Source: Bacteroidales bacterium UBA3834 | GTDB taxonomy: Bacteria; Bacteroidota; Bacteroidia; Bacteroidales; P3 | Direction of reading: 5' to 3' | DNA: 64,000 nucleotides | NCBI GenBank assembly: GCA_002392965.1 | Contig: DGIA01000008.1 | Coordinates: 70,913-134,912 of the forward strand | Shown: positions 9,699 through 18,845 of the stretch, in pieces | How positions within the stretch are numbered: position 1 is the first letter of the stretch | Layout: every line of letters starts with the position of its first letter | Program-made: the position numbers and the translations under genes | The notes under the pieces: generated by a model | The model's input: only the letters and a program-made list of their open reading frames with translations | Databases searched by the model: none | Told to the model about the DNA's origin: nothing

Positions 9699-9798
9699 CT
9701 CCACCTCACCTCCGTTGCCTCTCCGTTCCACCTCCGTCTTTCAACGGAGGTAAGACGGAGGTGAGACGGAGTTAAGACGGAGGTGAGACGGAGGTGAT
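9699..9798. repeat. Inverted pair of 11-nt tandem arrays between holA and the second acyl-CoA ligase
   Basis: Four units of the CTCCGTnnnnn type (9699-9742) are followed by five units of ACGGAGGTGAG type (9744-9754, 9755-9765, 9766-9776, 9777-9787, 9788-9798). The two halves are reverse complements meeting at CTCCGTCTTTCAACGGAG, so the block can form a long hairpin. It lies between divergent promoters. Confidence 0.8.
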
Positions 9799-9833
9799 AA
9801 GCAGCCATGGCAAAAAGACTATGGTAAAAAAAA

Positions 9834-9865
9834 TTTTGCCATGTGGAATATTATATGTACTTTTG
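9834..9865 (+). promoter_or_regulatory. Promoter of the second acyl-CoA ligase
   Basis: TTTTG at 9834-9838 and TACTTTTG at 9858-9865 are spaced by 19 bases, the expected -33/-7 geometry. The ATG at 9892 lies 26 bases downstream. Confidence 0.8.
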
Positions 9866-9891
9866 CAAATTAATTTAAATTAACAAAGTCT

Positions 9892-11676
9892 ATGCAAGAG
9901 CCTACCCGATTGTTCGACTTGCTCCAATGGAGGAAAGAACTCCACCCCGAGCGTCCCGTGTTCAAATTCAAGGAAAACGGAGAATGGAAAGAGCATTTTA
10001 TTGATGAATATATCGAAAAAGCCAATCTCATCAGCTATGCGTTGATGCACCTTGGCGTGAAAAAGGGAGAGAACATCGGTCTCATCTCCGCCGGCCGTCC
10101 CGAGTGGAACTATGTCGATTTCGGCGTGCAGCAGACAGGCGCCGTGTTGCTGCCCATCTATCCGACCATCAGCGAGGAAGACTACCAGTACATTCTGAAC
10201 GACGCCCAAGTGCGCCTCCTTGTTGTCGAGACACCCGCGCTCTACAAGAAAATCTGCAACATCCGCGAGCACCTGCCTCACCTTGAGAACCTCTGCACCA
10301 TTGTCCCCGTGGAGGGCGTGAAGTCCATGGACGACATCTATGAGATCGGCCGCCGCTATGTGGCCGAGCACCCCGAGGCCCCCGCCAAGCTGCAGGAATT
10401 GAAGGATGCTCTCACCACCGACGACATCTGCACCATGATCTACACCTCGGGCACCACCGGCGTCCCCAAAGGAGCCATGCTCACCCACCGCGGCCTGATC
10501 ATGAACGTGCAGGAAATCAAGGAAAGCCCTGGAAAGACCTGGACCAAGGCCCTCTCGTGGCTCCCCATGTGCCACATCTACGAACGCATGATGGGCTACC
10601 TCTACCAGTGGCTCTGCTTCACCATCGCCTATGCCGAAAGCATCGCCAAGGTGGGCGACAACTGCAAGGAAATCAGCCCCAACATGATGGCCTGCGTGCC
10701 CCGCTTCATCGAGAAAGTCTATGACAAGATTTTCCGCAAAGGCGAGAAAATGAAAGGCCTCGGTAAGAAGATCTTCGACTGGGCCATCGACCTGGCCTTC
10801 AAATACGACCTCGACGAGAGCAAGCTCTCCGGCTGGTACAAGCTCCAGAAAAAGATTGCCGACAAACTGGTTTATAAGAGCATCCGCGAAAGCATGGGCG
10901 GCGAGTTGTACATGCTCGTCAGCGGCGGCGCCACCATCCAACCCCGTCTCACCCGCTTCTTCTCCTGTGTGGGACTCGACCTCTATGAAGGCTACGGCCT
11001 CACCGAGTGCTCGCCCCTCATCGCTGTGACCAACAGCAACAAGAAGGGCCGCAAGATAGGTTCCGTAGGTTTCGCCATGCGCGAGATCGAGGTGCGCATC
11101 GACGAGAACACCAACGAAATCCAATGCCGCGGAGGCAACGTGATGAAGGGCTACTACAACCAGCCAGAACTCACCGCCGAGGCCATCGACAAAGACGGCT
11201 GGTTCCACACCGGCGACACCGGATACTTCGACCCCGACGGCTACCTTTTCATCACCGGTCGCACCAAGAGCATGTTCAAAACCTCGATGGGAAAATACAT
11301 CAACCCCGAGGTCATCGAAGAAAAGATGAAACAGTCACCCTTCATCCTCGACATGATGGTGGTGGGAGCCGACCAGAAGTTCGCCGGCGCCCTCATCGCC
11401 CCCGACTTCGACATGCTGAAGGACTGGTGCGGTCGCCACGGTGTCACCGCTGCAACCAAAGAGGAGATGATAGCCGACAAGACCGTCATCGCCCGTTTCC
11501 AGAAGGTGGTCGATAAGTACAACGCCGAACTGGGCGTCACCGAGCAGGTGAAGAAGTTCGCTCTTGTGGCAGAAGCCTGGACCGAAGCCAACAAGATGCT
11601 CACCCCGACACAGAAACTCATCCGCCGCAATGTCGCCGCCGCCTACCAACAGCAGATAGACAGCCTGTTCAAGTAA
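9892..11676 (+). CDS. Long-chain fatty acid-CoA ligase, second paralogue
   Basis: This AMP-forming acyl-CoA ligase carries the core motif YTSGTTGVPKGAMLTH near residues 184-199. It also has SWLPMCHIYERMMGY, GYGLTECSPLIAV near 367, GWFHTGDTGYFDPDGY near 438 and ITGRTKSMFKTSMGKY near 455. At 594 residues it is similar in layout to the 619-residue protein at 1313 but diverged, and likely differs in substrate range or expression. A secreted C1 peptidase gene follows after 33 bases. Both ligase genes have an 11-nt-period array upstream, which may point to related regulation. Confidence 0.92.
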   Translation: MQEPTRLFDLLQWRKELHPERPVFKFKENGEWKEHFIDEYIEKANLISYALMHLGVKKGENIGLISAGRPEWNYVDFGVQQTGAVLLPIYPTISEEDYQYILNDAQVRLLVVETPALYKKICNIREHLPHLENLCTIVPVEGVKSMDDIYEIGRRYVAEHPEAPAKLQELKDALTTDDICTMIYTSGTTGVPKGAMLTHRGLIMNVQEIKESPGKTWTKALSWLPMCHIYERMMGYLYQWLCFTIAYAESIAKVGDNCKEISPNMMACVPRFIEKVYDKIFRKGEKMKGLGKKIFDWAIDLAFKYDLDESKLSGWYKLQKKIADKLVYKSIRESMGGELYMLVSGGATIQPRLTRFFSCVGLDLYEGYGLTECSPLIAVTNSNKKGRKIGSVGFAMREIEVRIDENTNEIQCRGGNVMKGYYNQPELTAEAIDKDGWFHTGDTGYFDPDGYLFITGRTKSMFKTSMGKYINPEVIEEKMKQSPFILDMMVVGADQKFAGALIAPDFDMLKDWCGRHGVTAATKEEMIADKTVIARFQKVVDKYNAELGVTEQVKKFALVAEAWTEANKMLTPTQKLIRRNVAAAYQQQIDSLFK

Positions 11677-11709
11677 ATCAATCAAAAAAAACAATATTAC
11701 AGACACACA

Positions 11710-12975
11710 ATGAAAAAAGCATTCCTATTCCTTGGCGCCATCGCCATCTGCGCCAGCACTGTGTTCGCACAGGAACAGAAGAAAGAGGACGAGGGCTACA
11801 AGTTTGACACCGTCAAGATTATCCCCGTCACCTCCGTGAAAGATCAGAACAACGCCGGTACATGCTGGAGCTACAGCGGTCTCGCCTTCCTCGAGGCAGA
11901 ACTGCTTCGCATGGGCAAGGGTGAATACGACCTGAGCGAGATGTACGTGGTCGAGAAGACCTACAACGACCGTGCCTACGCCGCCGTGCGTACCCATGGC
12001 GATGTGAGTTTCAGCCAGGGCGGTGCCTTCAACGACGTGCTCTACTGCCTGCGCAACTACGGCATGGTGCCCGACGAGGTGATGCCCGCCGGCAAGATGT
12101 ACGGTGACACCCTCTCGAACCACACCGAGCTCAGCGCCCTCACCGACGTGATGGTCGAGGCCGTTGCCAAAGGCAAGCTGAAGAAACTCCAGATGGGCCC
12201 TGACGGACAGCCCCTGTGGCACAAAGCCATCGCCGCCGTCCACGAGACCTATCTCGGCCCCATCCCCGAGAACTTCACCTACAAAGGCGTCAAATACACC
12301 CCCAAGAGCTTCGGCGAGAGCCTCGGTCTCAACCCCGACGACTATGTGAGCATCACCAGCTTCACGCACCATCCTTTCTACGAGCAGTTCGTCCTCGAAA
12401 TCCAGGACAACTGGCGCTGGGGCCAGAGCTGGAACCTGCCGCTCGACGAGATGATGGAAGTCTTTGACTATGCCATCGACAACGGCTATACCATCGCTTG
12501 GGGTGCCGATGTCAGCGAACAGGGATTCCGCTACACCCGCAAGGGTTTTGCCGTGCTGCCCGCCACCGATGGCAAAGCAGCTGCCAAGGTCGGTAGCGAC
12601 CAGGCAAAATGGAGTGGCATGAGCGCCGCCGACATCGCCGACGAAGCCGCCAAACACCCCACCCCGCAGCGCTGGGTCAGCCAGGAAGAGCGCCAGCAGG
12701 CCTACGACAATTGGGAAACCACCGACGACCATGGCATGCTCATCTATGGCACCGCCAAGGATCAGATGGGCAACGAATACTATATCGTCAAGAACAGCTG
12801 GGGCAAGTACAACGGTGAATTCGGCGGCAACTTCTTCTGCAGCAAAGCCTTTGTCCGCTACAAAACCATGAACATCGTCGTCCACAAGGACGCCATCCCC
12901 GCCCATATCAAAGCCAAACTCGGCATCAGCGACAGCAAATCCGCTCCTGCTGCCAAGAAAGGCAAAAAGAAATAA
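11710..12975 (+). CDS. Secreted C1-family cysteine peptidase (aminopeptidase C/bleomycin hydrolase type)
   Basis: The signal peptide MKKAFLFLGAIAICASTVFA places it outside the cytoplasm, unlike classical cytosolic PepC. The catalytic triad can be seen: Cys in NAGTCWSYSG (about residue 56), His in DDHGMLIYG (about 340) and Asn in VKNSWGKYN (about 362). A QDNWRWGQSWNLPLDEMM block is typical of the PepC-like branch. The C-terminus ends in a lysine-rich tail (KKGKKK). A second family member lies at 42530-43978. It is probably cotranscribed with the ligase upstream and ends at the terminator at 12996. Confidence 0.9.
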   Translation: MKKAFLFLGAIAICASTVFAQEQKKEDEGYKFDTVKIIPVTSVKDQNNAGTCWSYSGLAFLEAELLRMGKGEYDLSEMYVVEKTYNDRAYAAVRTHGDVSFSQGGAFNDVLYCLRNYGMVPDEVMPAGKMYGDTLSNHTELSALTDVMVEAVAKGKLKKLQMGPDGQPLWHKAIAAVHETYLGPIPENFTYKGVKYTPKSFGESLGLNPDDYVSITSFTHHPFYEQFVLEIQDNWRWGQSWNLPLDEMMEVFDYAIDNGYTIAWGADVSEQGFRYTRKGFAVLPATDGKAAAKVGSDQAKWSGMSAADIADEAAKHPTPQRWVSQEERQQAYDNWETTDDHGMLIYGTAKDQMGNEYYIVKNSWGKYNGEFGGNFFCSKAFVRYKTMNIVVHKDAIPAHIKAKLGISDSKSAPAAKKGKKK

Positions 12976-12995
12976 TCCCTATTTTGGCTAAAGAA

Positions 12996-13021
12996 GAAGC
13001 CCGTCAGCACTGACGGGCTTC
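12996..13021 (+). terminator. Intrinsic terminator after the C1 peptidase gene
   Basis: A 12-bp perfect stem (GAAGCCCGTCAG with CTGACGGGCTTC) has a two-base spacer and is followed by TTTATTT. The flanking AAAGAA and TTCTTT can lengthen the helix. Confidence 0.9.
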
Positions 13022-13104
13022 TTTATTTATTTGAGGGTACAATAAAAGATGCGTATGCAGATGTAACGGCATCAACAGGAATGTCTGTTTTATCATGTAA
13101 AAAG

Positions 13105-13132
13105 CAAGGGCACCGGTTGTTCGGTGCCCTTG
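13105..13132 (-). terminator. Terminator downstream of tRNA-Gln
   Basis: On the minus strand an 11-bp stem (CAAGGGCACCG with CGGTGCCCTTG) is followed by CTTTTT. It lies 10 bases beyond the 3' end of the tRNA. Confidence 0.85.
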
Positions 13133-13141
13133 TTTTGAGAG

Positions 13142-13212
13142 TTGTCCCACCAGGATTCGAACCTGGGCAAGCAGAACCAAAATCTGATGTGCTACCATTA
13201 CACCATGGGACA
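13142..13212 (-). tRNA. tRNA-Gln (anticodon UUG)
   Basis: The 71-base cloverleaf has acceptor arms TGTCCCA and TGGGACA with discriminator A. The D-loop is GTGTAATGGTAGCAC, the anticodon loop TTTTGGT gives UUG, and the T-arm is CCAGGTTCGAATCCTGG. CCA is not encoded. It stands alone with its own promoter and terminator. Confidence 0.95.
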
Positions 13213-13232
13213 ATCGCTCTTAAAAGAGTTTG

Positions 13233-13264
13233 CAAAAATACTACTTTCTTCCCATCCCGCCAAA
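13233..13264 (-). promoter_or_regulatory. Promoter of tRNA-Gln
   Basis: On the minus strand TTTG (13261-13264) and TATTTTTG (13233-13240) are separated by about 20 bases, 20 bases upstream of the tRNA 5' end. Confidence 0.8.
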
Positions 13265-13316
13265 TTTATTTTTCTCAAATCTAATTATCAACACAATACA
13301 TCTCCCCCGCCGACAA

Positions 13317-15383
13317 TCATCTCGCCGTTTCCAGAAGGTTTTGCAACTCTTTTATCTCATCGCGGAATGCTGCTGCTGCCATAAAATCGAGCTCTTTGGC
13401 GGCAATCTGCATCTTGCGCTGACGCTCGCGTATCTCCTTGCGAAGCTGTTCTTTGGTCATGGCCAAGAATGGATTTGCTTTTTGCTCAACCGGTGATTCA
13501 GCGGCCATCAACTGTTTCTCTTCTTGCTCCTTGTAGGGACGAATCTGGGCTTTTCCGGAACTTTCCTCTGCGGCGCGTTCAATGACGCTGGTGGTTCCCA
13601 GAATGGCTTCGGTGGTTTTTACAATCTGACGCGGCACAATACCGTGTTCCATATTGTATTTTATCTGCTTGTCGCGGTGGCGGTTGGTGAGGTCGATGGC
13701 CCGCTGCATGGAGCCCGTGATGCTGTCGCCATAGAGTATAGCCTTACTATGCACATTACGTGCTGCACGCCCAATGGTCTGAATCAACGCACGGTCGCTA
13801 CGCAGGAATCCCTCCTTGTCAGCATCGAGGATAGCAACCAACGAAACCTCGGGCAGGTCCAACCCCTCACGTAACAGATTGACACCTACCAATACATCGA
13901 ATACCCCCATACGCAAATCGCGCATGATTTCAACACGTTCGAGGGTATCCACATCGGAATGTATGTATTTACTTCTGATTCCCAAATTAATGAGATAGCT
14001 GGTCAATTCCTCGGCCATACGTTTGGTGAGGGTGGTCACCAACACACGTTCGCCTTTATCGACAGTGTTTTCAATCTCATCCAGCAAGTCATCGACCTGA
14101 CTTACAGCAGGCCGCACTTCGACCACGGGGTCGAGCAAACCAGTCGGGCGAATAACCTGCTCCACTACCACACCTTCAGCTTCTGCCAGCTCATAGTCTG
14201 CCGGAGTGGCAGAGATATAGATCGTCTGACCTGTAAGGGCATAGAATTCCTGATAGGTAAGCGGTCGGTTATCAAGGGCGGATGGGAGACGGAAGCCGTA
14301 TTCCACCAGCGATGTCTTACGGCTGCGGTCGCCACCGTACATGGCGCCGATTTGCGGCACCGTGACATGACTCTCATCAACCACCAGCAGGAAATCGTCG
14401 GGAAAATAGTCTATCAGACAGAAAGGGCGGCTACCTGCCGCACGGCCGTCGAAATAGCGGCTGTAATTCTCTATTCCGGAACAGTAGCCCAACTCCTGTA
14501 TCATCTCCACATCGTAGTTCACCCGCTCCTCCAGCCGCTTAGCCTCAAGGTTCTTGCCGATGCTGTAAAGGTAATCGCGGCGCTCGTACATGTCGCGCTG
14601 TATCTGAAGCAGAGCGCTGCCCATATTCTCCTTGGAAGTAAGGAAATTGGATGCGGGATAGATGACCACCTCGTCGAAACGTTCCAATCGCTGGCCGCTG
14701 ACAGGATCGAAACTCTCCAGAGTCTCAATCTCGTCGTCCCAGAAAGAGATACGATAGCAGAAATCGGCAAACGAAGGATAGACATCGACCGTGTCGCCCT
14801 TGACACGGAAACGTCCATTGGTAAATTCAATCTCATTACGCACATATTGGCCTTCCAGTAGCTGCATCAACAGCTGGTCACGATGCAGACGGTCTCCCAC
14901 ATGGAGCGTAACGGTGCCACGCTTGAACTCGTCGGGGTTGCCGATACCATAGATACAGCTCACGCTGGAAACCACAATCACGTCGCGACGTCCGCTGAGC
15001 AAAGCACTGGAAGCTCTAAGCCTCAACTTGTCGAGCTCGTCGTTGATTTGGAGGTCTTTTTCTATATATGTGTTGGTGGCGGGAATGTAGGCCTCGGGCT
15101 GGTAGTAGTCGTAGTAGCTGACGAAATACTCCACCGCATTGTTAGGGAAGAACTGCTTAAATTCACCATAGAGCTGTGCCGCAAGGGTCTTGTTATGGCT
15201 CATCACCAACGTGGGGCGGTTGAGCTGTGCAATGACATTGGCCACGGTGAAAGTCTTTCCCGAGCCCGTCACACCCTGCAACACCTGTGCACGCTGGCCG
15301 GAACGCACGCCCTCCACCAGCTGGCGTATAGCCTCCGGTTGGTCGCCCATGGGGGCAAAGTCCGATTTCAGCTCAAAGTTCAT
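13317..15383 (-). CDS. uvrB: Excinuclease ABC subunit B
   Basis: UvrB is the damage-verifying helicase-like subunit of nucleotide excision repair. Seen in order: the Walker A motif GVTGSGKTFTVAN near residue 39, the YYDYYQPEAYIP beta-hairpin region near 92, VVDESHVTVPQIGAMY (DEAD-like motif II) near 338, helicase motifs V and VI (GINLLREGLDLPEV in form, and QTIGRAARN), and a UVR domain at the end (LRKEIRERQRKMQIAAKELDFMAAA). The 688 residues are full length. A TAATTTTG box at 15389-15396 lies only a few bases before the ATG. Confidence 0.97.
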   Translation of the reverse strand: MNFELKSDFAPMGDQPEAIRQLVEGVRSGQRAQVLQGVTGSGKTFTVANVIAQLNRPTLVMSHNKTLAAQLYGEFKQFFPNNAVEYFVSYYDYYQPEAYIPATNTYIEKDLQINDELDKLRLRASSALLSGRRDVIVVSSVSCIYGIGNPDEFKRGTVTLHVGDRLHRDQLLMQLLEGQYVRNEIEFTNGRFRVKGDTVDVYPSFADFCYRISFWDDEIETLESFDPVSGQRLERFDEVVIYPASNFLTSKENMGSALLQIQRDMYERRDYLYSIGKNLEAKRLEERVNYDVEMIQELGYCSGIENYSRYFDGRAAGSRPFCLIDYFPDDFLLVVDESHVTVPQIGAMYGGDRSRKTSLVEYGFRLPSALDNRPLTYQEFYALTGQTIYISATPADYELAEAEGVVVEQVIRPTGLLDPVVEVRPAVSQVDDLLDEIENTVDKGERVLVTTLTKRMAEELTSYLINLGIRSKYIHSDVDTLERVEIMRDLRMGVFDVLVGVNLLREGLDLPEVSLVAILDADKEGFLRSDRALIQTIGRAARNVHSKAILYGDSITGSMQRAIDLTNRHRDKQIKYNMEHGIVPRQIVKTTEAILGTTSVIERAAEESSGKAQIRPYKEQEEKQLMAAESPVEQKANPFLAMTKEQLRKEIRERQRKMQIAAKELDFMAAAAFRDEIKELQNLLETAR

Positions 15384-15498
15384 ACCGGCAAAATTAACGG
15401 AAAAGAAATCGTATTATTGCCCGGCCTGCAATGTTTGGCCATGAATTATATCCGGCGGGTGAATAAAATAATTGAAGGGATTATGCGTTATAGAATTA

Positions 15499-17064
15499 AT
15501 GGAAATTATCAACATTGACCTTACCCCCGAACAATACCATGTGCCGGAACTGATGCGCAAGGCTGTGGCAAAACAACTTGGCCAGCAGGCAGAATCTCTG
15601 GGGTCTTTTTGTGTTACCCGCCGCACCCTCGACTGCCGGAGACGCAATGTGGTGTATCACTGCACGGTGGAAGTGTTCGACAGGGGAGAGTGCGACGAAG
15701 CCAAAGCCACTGTACAACAGTCTCTTCCCCACCTTCCAGCATCCGCTCGACGGGTGGTCATCGTCGGAGCGGGTCCAGCCGGTCTCTTCGCCGCATTGCG
15801 CTGCCTGGAACTGGGGATGAGGCCCATCATCGTGGAGCGAGGGAAACCCGTAGAAGAACGGAAATACGACATCGCAAAACTCACCAAAGAGCAGATAGTC
15901 AACCCCGACAGCAATTGGTGCTTTGGCGAAGGCGGTGCCGGGACCTACAGCGACGGCAAACTCTACACGCGTTCCACCAAACGAGGAGATGTTGGGGCTG
16001 TGCTACGCACCTTTGTAGCCCATGGCACCGACCCCGACATCATGCTGGATGTCCATGCCCATATAGGCACCGACCGCCTGAGCGGTATCATACGCAACAT
16101 ACGGCAAACCATCGTGGAACACGGTGGCGAATACCACTTCAACACCCGTGTGGAGGATTTGGTTGTCAATAAAGGACGCGTAACCGGCGTCGTGACTGGT
16201 GCAGGTGAAATCATCGGAGACGCCGTGATACTGGCCACCGGCCACTCCGCACGCGACATCTACAGCATGTTCCATCGACATGGATGGCTGCTCGAATCCA
16301 AGCCCTTCGCCCTCGGTGTGCGTGTGGAGCATCCTCAAGAGTTAATCAACGAGATACAGTACCACGGAAAAGGCTATTCCAAATACCTGCCGCCGGCAGC
16401 CTATAGCCTTACCACACAGGCAGGCAACCACGGAGTCTTTTCGTTCTGCATGTGCCCAGGTGGTGTCATCGTACCCGCCGCCACAGATGCAGGTCAGCAG
16501 GTAGTGAACGGTATGAGCAACAGCCGGCGTAATTCGCCTTATGCCAACAGCGGCATCGCCGTCACCGTCAATCCGCAGGACGTGCCTTATACCACGGTTG
16601 CCCATGACGGACTAGGCACCCTGCCCCTGCTGGAATTCCAGAAAGACACAGAATATCGTATGTTCCATGCCGCTGGCGATGCCATCAACGCCCCCACACA
16701 AAGGCTGGTCGATTTCCTGCAGCGGAGAGACTCCTCACGACTGAATAAGACCGGATACATGGGCAAAGTCGTCAATGCACCGCTGCACGAACTGCTACCT
16801 CCGTTCATCGTAGAATCACTTATACAAGGTTTCAAAGACTTCGACCGCAAGATGCATGGCTTCATCACCGAAGAGGCTTCGTTGCTGGCCGTGGAGAGTC
16901 GCACATCGTCTCCAGTACGCATTCCCAGAGACAAAGAGACCCTGCAACATCCACAATTGCAAGGCCTGTATCCTTGCGGCGAAGGGGCCGGCTACGCCGG
17001 TGGCATCGTCAGCAGCGCCCTCGACGGCATCCGCTGCGCCGAAACGATTGCCCAACTGCAATAA
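15499..17064 (+). CDS. FAD-dependent oxidoreductase of the COG2509 type
   Basis: The dinucleotide-binding motif VVIVGAGPAGLFAALRC lies near residue 84, after an N-terminal domain (MEIINIDLTPEQY to about 75) that is usual in this family. Further motifs are NWCFGEGGAGTYSDGKLYTR, VILATGHSARDIYSMF and a C-terminal YPCGEGAGYAGGIVSSALDG, the second FAD-contacting stretch. The family is widely conserved and its physiological substrate is not established. A TTG at 15472 is in frame, but the ATG at 15499 fits the family N-terminus better. It is divergent from uvrB and convergent with porT. Confidence 0.85.
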   Translation: MEIINIDLTPEQYHVPELMRKAVAKQLGQQAESLGSFCVTRRTLDCRRRNVVYHCTVEVFDRGECDEAKATVQQSLPHLPASARRVVIVGAGPAGLFAALRCLELGMRPIIVERGKPVEERKYDIAKLTKEQIVNPDSNWCFGEGGAGTYSDGKLYTRSTKRGDVGAVLRTFVAHGTDPDIMLDVHAHIGTDRLSGIIRNIRQTIVEHGGEYHFNTRVEDLVVNKGRVTGVVTGAGEIIGDAVILATGHSARDIYSMFHRHGWLLESKPFALGVRVEHPQELINEIQYHGKGYSKYLPPAAYSLTTQAGNHGVFSFCMCPGGVIVPAATDAGQQVVNGMSNSRRNSPYANSGIAVTVNPQDVPYTTVAHDGLGTLPLLEFQKDTEYRMFHAAGDAINAPTQRLVDFLQRRDSSRLNKTGYMGKVVNAPLHELLPPFIVESLIQGFKDFDRKMHGFITEEASLLAVESRTSSPVRIPRDKETLQHPQLQGLYPCGEGAGYAGGIVSSALDGIRCAETIAQLQ

Positions 17065-17065
17065 A

Positions 17066-17818
17066 TCAACCTTCGAAGGTGAAACTGAGCATGAAAGTAC
17101 GGGTGCGGAGGTTCTCAAAGGCTTGAATATAGATATCGGGGTCGTCAACCTTGAGATTCATAAGGCCGAAATTCATTTTCAGCTCGATGGCAAACTTGAC
17201 ATAGCGCAGAAAGACATCGAACCCGACACCCATTGTATATCGCAAGTCACTCGGCTGCAGACGGATAATACTCTGATTGGTCTCATTCCTATTCTTTCTC
17301 AGCGAGGCAAAATCAAAGCCGTAGCTGGCTCCCGCAGTCACATATGGACGAAAATCGCCATAGCGTACCGAGCGGAATTTCAGTTCTATCGGGATGTCCC
17401 CATAAACCGATTCCACATTCCTGCCACGCTCGGCGAGATGATGACTGGCAAGATAAGCCTTTTCCCAACTATAACTGACCTCACGGGTAATCAGGGTCAC
17501 ACCCGGCAGCAGTCGCAGATTGATCCAGTTACCCACACGCATATCGCCGATAACAGCAATATGGAACCCCGGTGCATAATAGGACGTAGTACCCTGCAAA
17601 GTCTCCCGGAGAGCAGCGTCTTCGCTGAAATGCAAGTCAAACTTGGACTGCGTGTAGCCCACCTGGATACCATAATGCAGCAAACGTCTGTCAAAATGCC
17701 CTAGGTTGCCGGTCTGACCTTGCGCGTACACAGAGTGGATAGTGGAAAAAGGAATGTGGAAAGCGATGCTGACGCATACCAGCACCAACACTTTCCACAT
17801 TCCGTTTTCTTTCTTCAT
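17066..17818 (-). CDS. porT: Type IX secretion system outer-membrane barrel PorT
   Basis: PorT is an outer-membrane beta-barrel needed for T9SS function. The 250-residue protein begins with a basic-hydrophobic signal peptide ending at SVYAQ. Family strands follow: NLRLLPGVTLITREVSY, ESVYGDIPIELKFRSVRYGDFRPYV in two blocks, LQPSDLRYTMGVGFDV and the terminal LRTRTFMLSFTFEG, matching the conserved C-terminal strand of PorT. This agrees with the several T9SS cargo proteins in the window. It is the last gene of a three-gene operon, one base after the asparaginase stop. General PorT-family barrels are a possible alternative, but the match looks specific. Confidence 0.8.
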   Translation of the reverse strand: MKKENGMWKVLVLVCVSIAFHIPFSTIHSVYAQGQTGNLGHFDRRLLHYGIQVGYTQSKFDLHFSEDAALRETLQGTTSYYAPGFHIAVIGDMRVGNWINLRLLPGVTLITREVSYSWEKAYLASHHLAERGRNVESVYGDIPIELKFRSVRYGDFRPYVTAGASYGFDFASLRKNRNETNQSIIRLQPSDLRYTMGVGFDVFLRYVKFAIELKMNFGLMNLKVDDPDIYIQAFENLRTRTFMLSFTFEG

Positions 17819-17819
17819 C

Positions 17820-18845
17820 TTATTCCGTTAGCTCACCCCTGAGCGAGACGCCAAGGCGTTCACTGACATGCCGCTTGTCGTTCGGGAAGCTGCCGAGGAG
17901 ATACATCATCTTGGTCACGGCGGCCTCGATGGTGATATCTCCACCACCAATCACCCCGATACGGTCCATGTCGCAGCTGGCTGCATACTGGCGCATCTTC
18001 ACGGCACCGCCCTTGCACTGGGTGACATTGAGCACTATGATCCCGCGGCTAATGGCCTCCTCAAGGGCGGAAATAAACCACTCGTCGGTGGGCGCATTGC
18101 CCGAACCATAGGTCTCTATAACCACCCCTTGCAGATTGGGGGCATGCAGCACCGCATTCACCACATCGGGGCCGATGCCGGGAAAGAGTTTCAGTACCGC
18201 CACTCGGGTATCGAACTGTTTCCTCACCACCAGCCGTCCCTCGGGCATCGGCAGGAACAGATGCTCCTTGAAGCGGATATTGATACCCACCTTGGCCAAC
18301 GAAGGATAATTATACGACCCGAAAGCGTCGAAATTCTCCGCATTGAGTTTAGTGCTGCGGTTGCCACGATAGAGGTGGTTCTCGAAGAAGATGCACACCT
18401 CCGGTATCACTGCCTCGCGGGCCGACGCTATCTCCAACGCACAGATAATGTTCTCGCGTCCGTCGGAGCGCAGCATTCCCAACGGCAACTGACTGCCGGT
18501 GAGCACCACAGGTTTGGCCAGGTTCTTGAACATGAAGCTCAACGCCGACGCCGTGTAGGCCATCGTGTCGGTGCCGTGAAGCACCACGAAGCCATCATAG
18601 CGGTCATACTCCCGTTCGATGATATTGGCGATATCCACCCACAGCGACGGCGTCATGTTCGACGAGTCGATGATGTGGTCCAGCGTCACCGAGTCGATGT
18701 CGTAGCAGCATCCACGCAACTGCGGCACTGCATCATAGATGCGGTCGAGGGCGAAAGGGTGCAACGACCCGTTCTCATCCTGCACCATACCGATAGTACC
18801 ACCGGTATAGACAATCAGAACCCTATTGTGCTTAGATTCGTTCAC
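17820..18845 (-). CDS. ansA: Type I (cytoplasmic) L-asparaginase
   Basis: This enzyme hydrolyses asparagine to aspartate and ammonia. The first active-site motif is VYTGGTIGM (nucleophilic Thr near residue 14) and the second is VLHGTDTMAYTASALSFM near residue 87. The protein lacks a signal peptide, is 341 residues long and contains LTGSQLPLG and RSDGREN, all typical of the type I group. It overlaps the coiled-coil lipoprotein gene by four bases and lies one base from porT. Confidence 0.93.
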   Translation of the reverse strand: MNESKHNRVLIVYTGGTIGMVQDENGSLHPFALDRIYDAVPQLRGCCYDIDSVTLDHIIDSSNMTPSLWVDIANIIEREYDRYDGFVVLHGTDTMAYTASALSFMFKNLAKPVVLTGSQLPLGMLRSDGRENIICALEIASAREAVIPEVCIFFENHLYRGNRSTKLNAENFDAFGSYNYPSLAKVGINIRFKEHLFLPMPEGRLVVRKQFDTRVAVLKLFPGIGPDVVNAVLHAPNLQGVVIETYGSGNAPTDEWFISALEEAISRGIIVLNVTQCKGGAVKMRQYAASCDMDRIGVIGGGDITIEAAVTKMMYLLGSFPNDKRHVSERLGVSLRGELTE

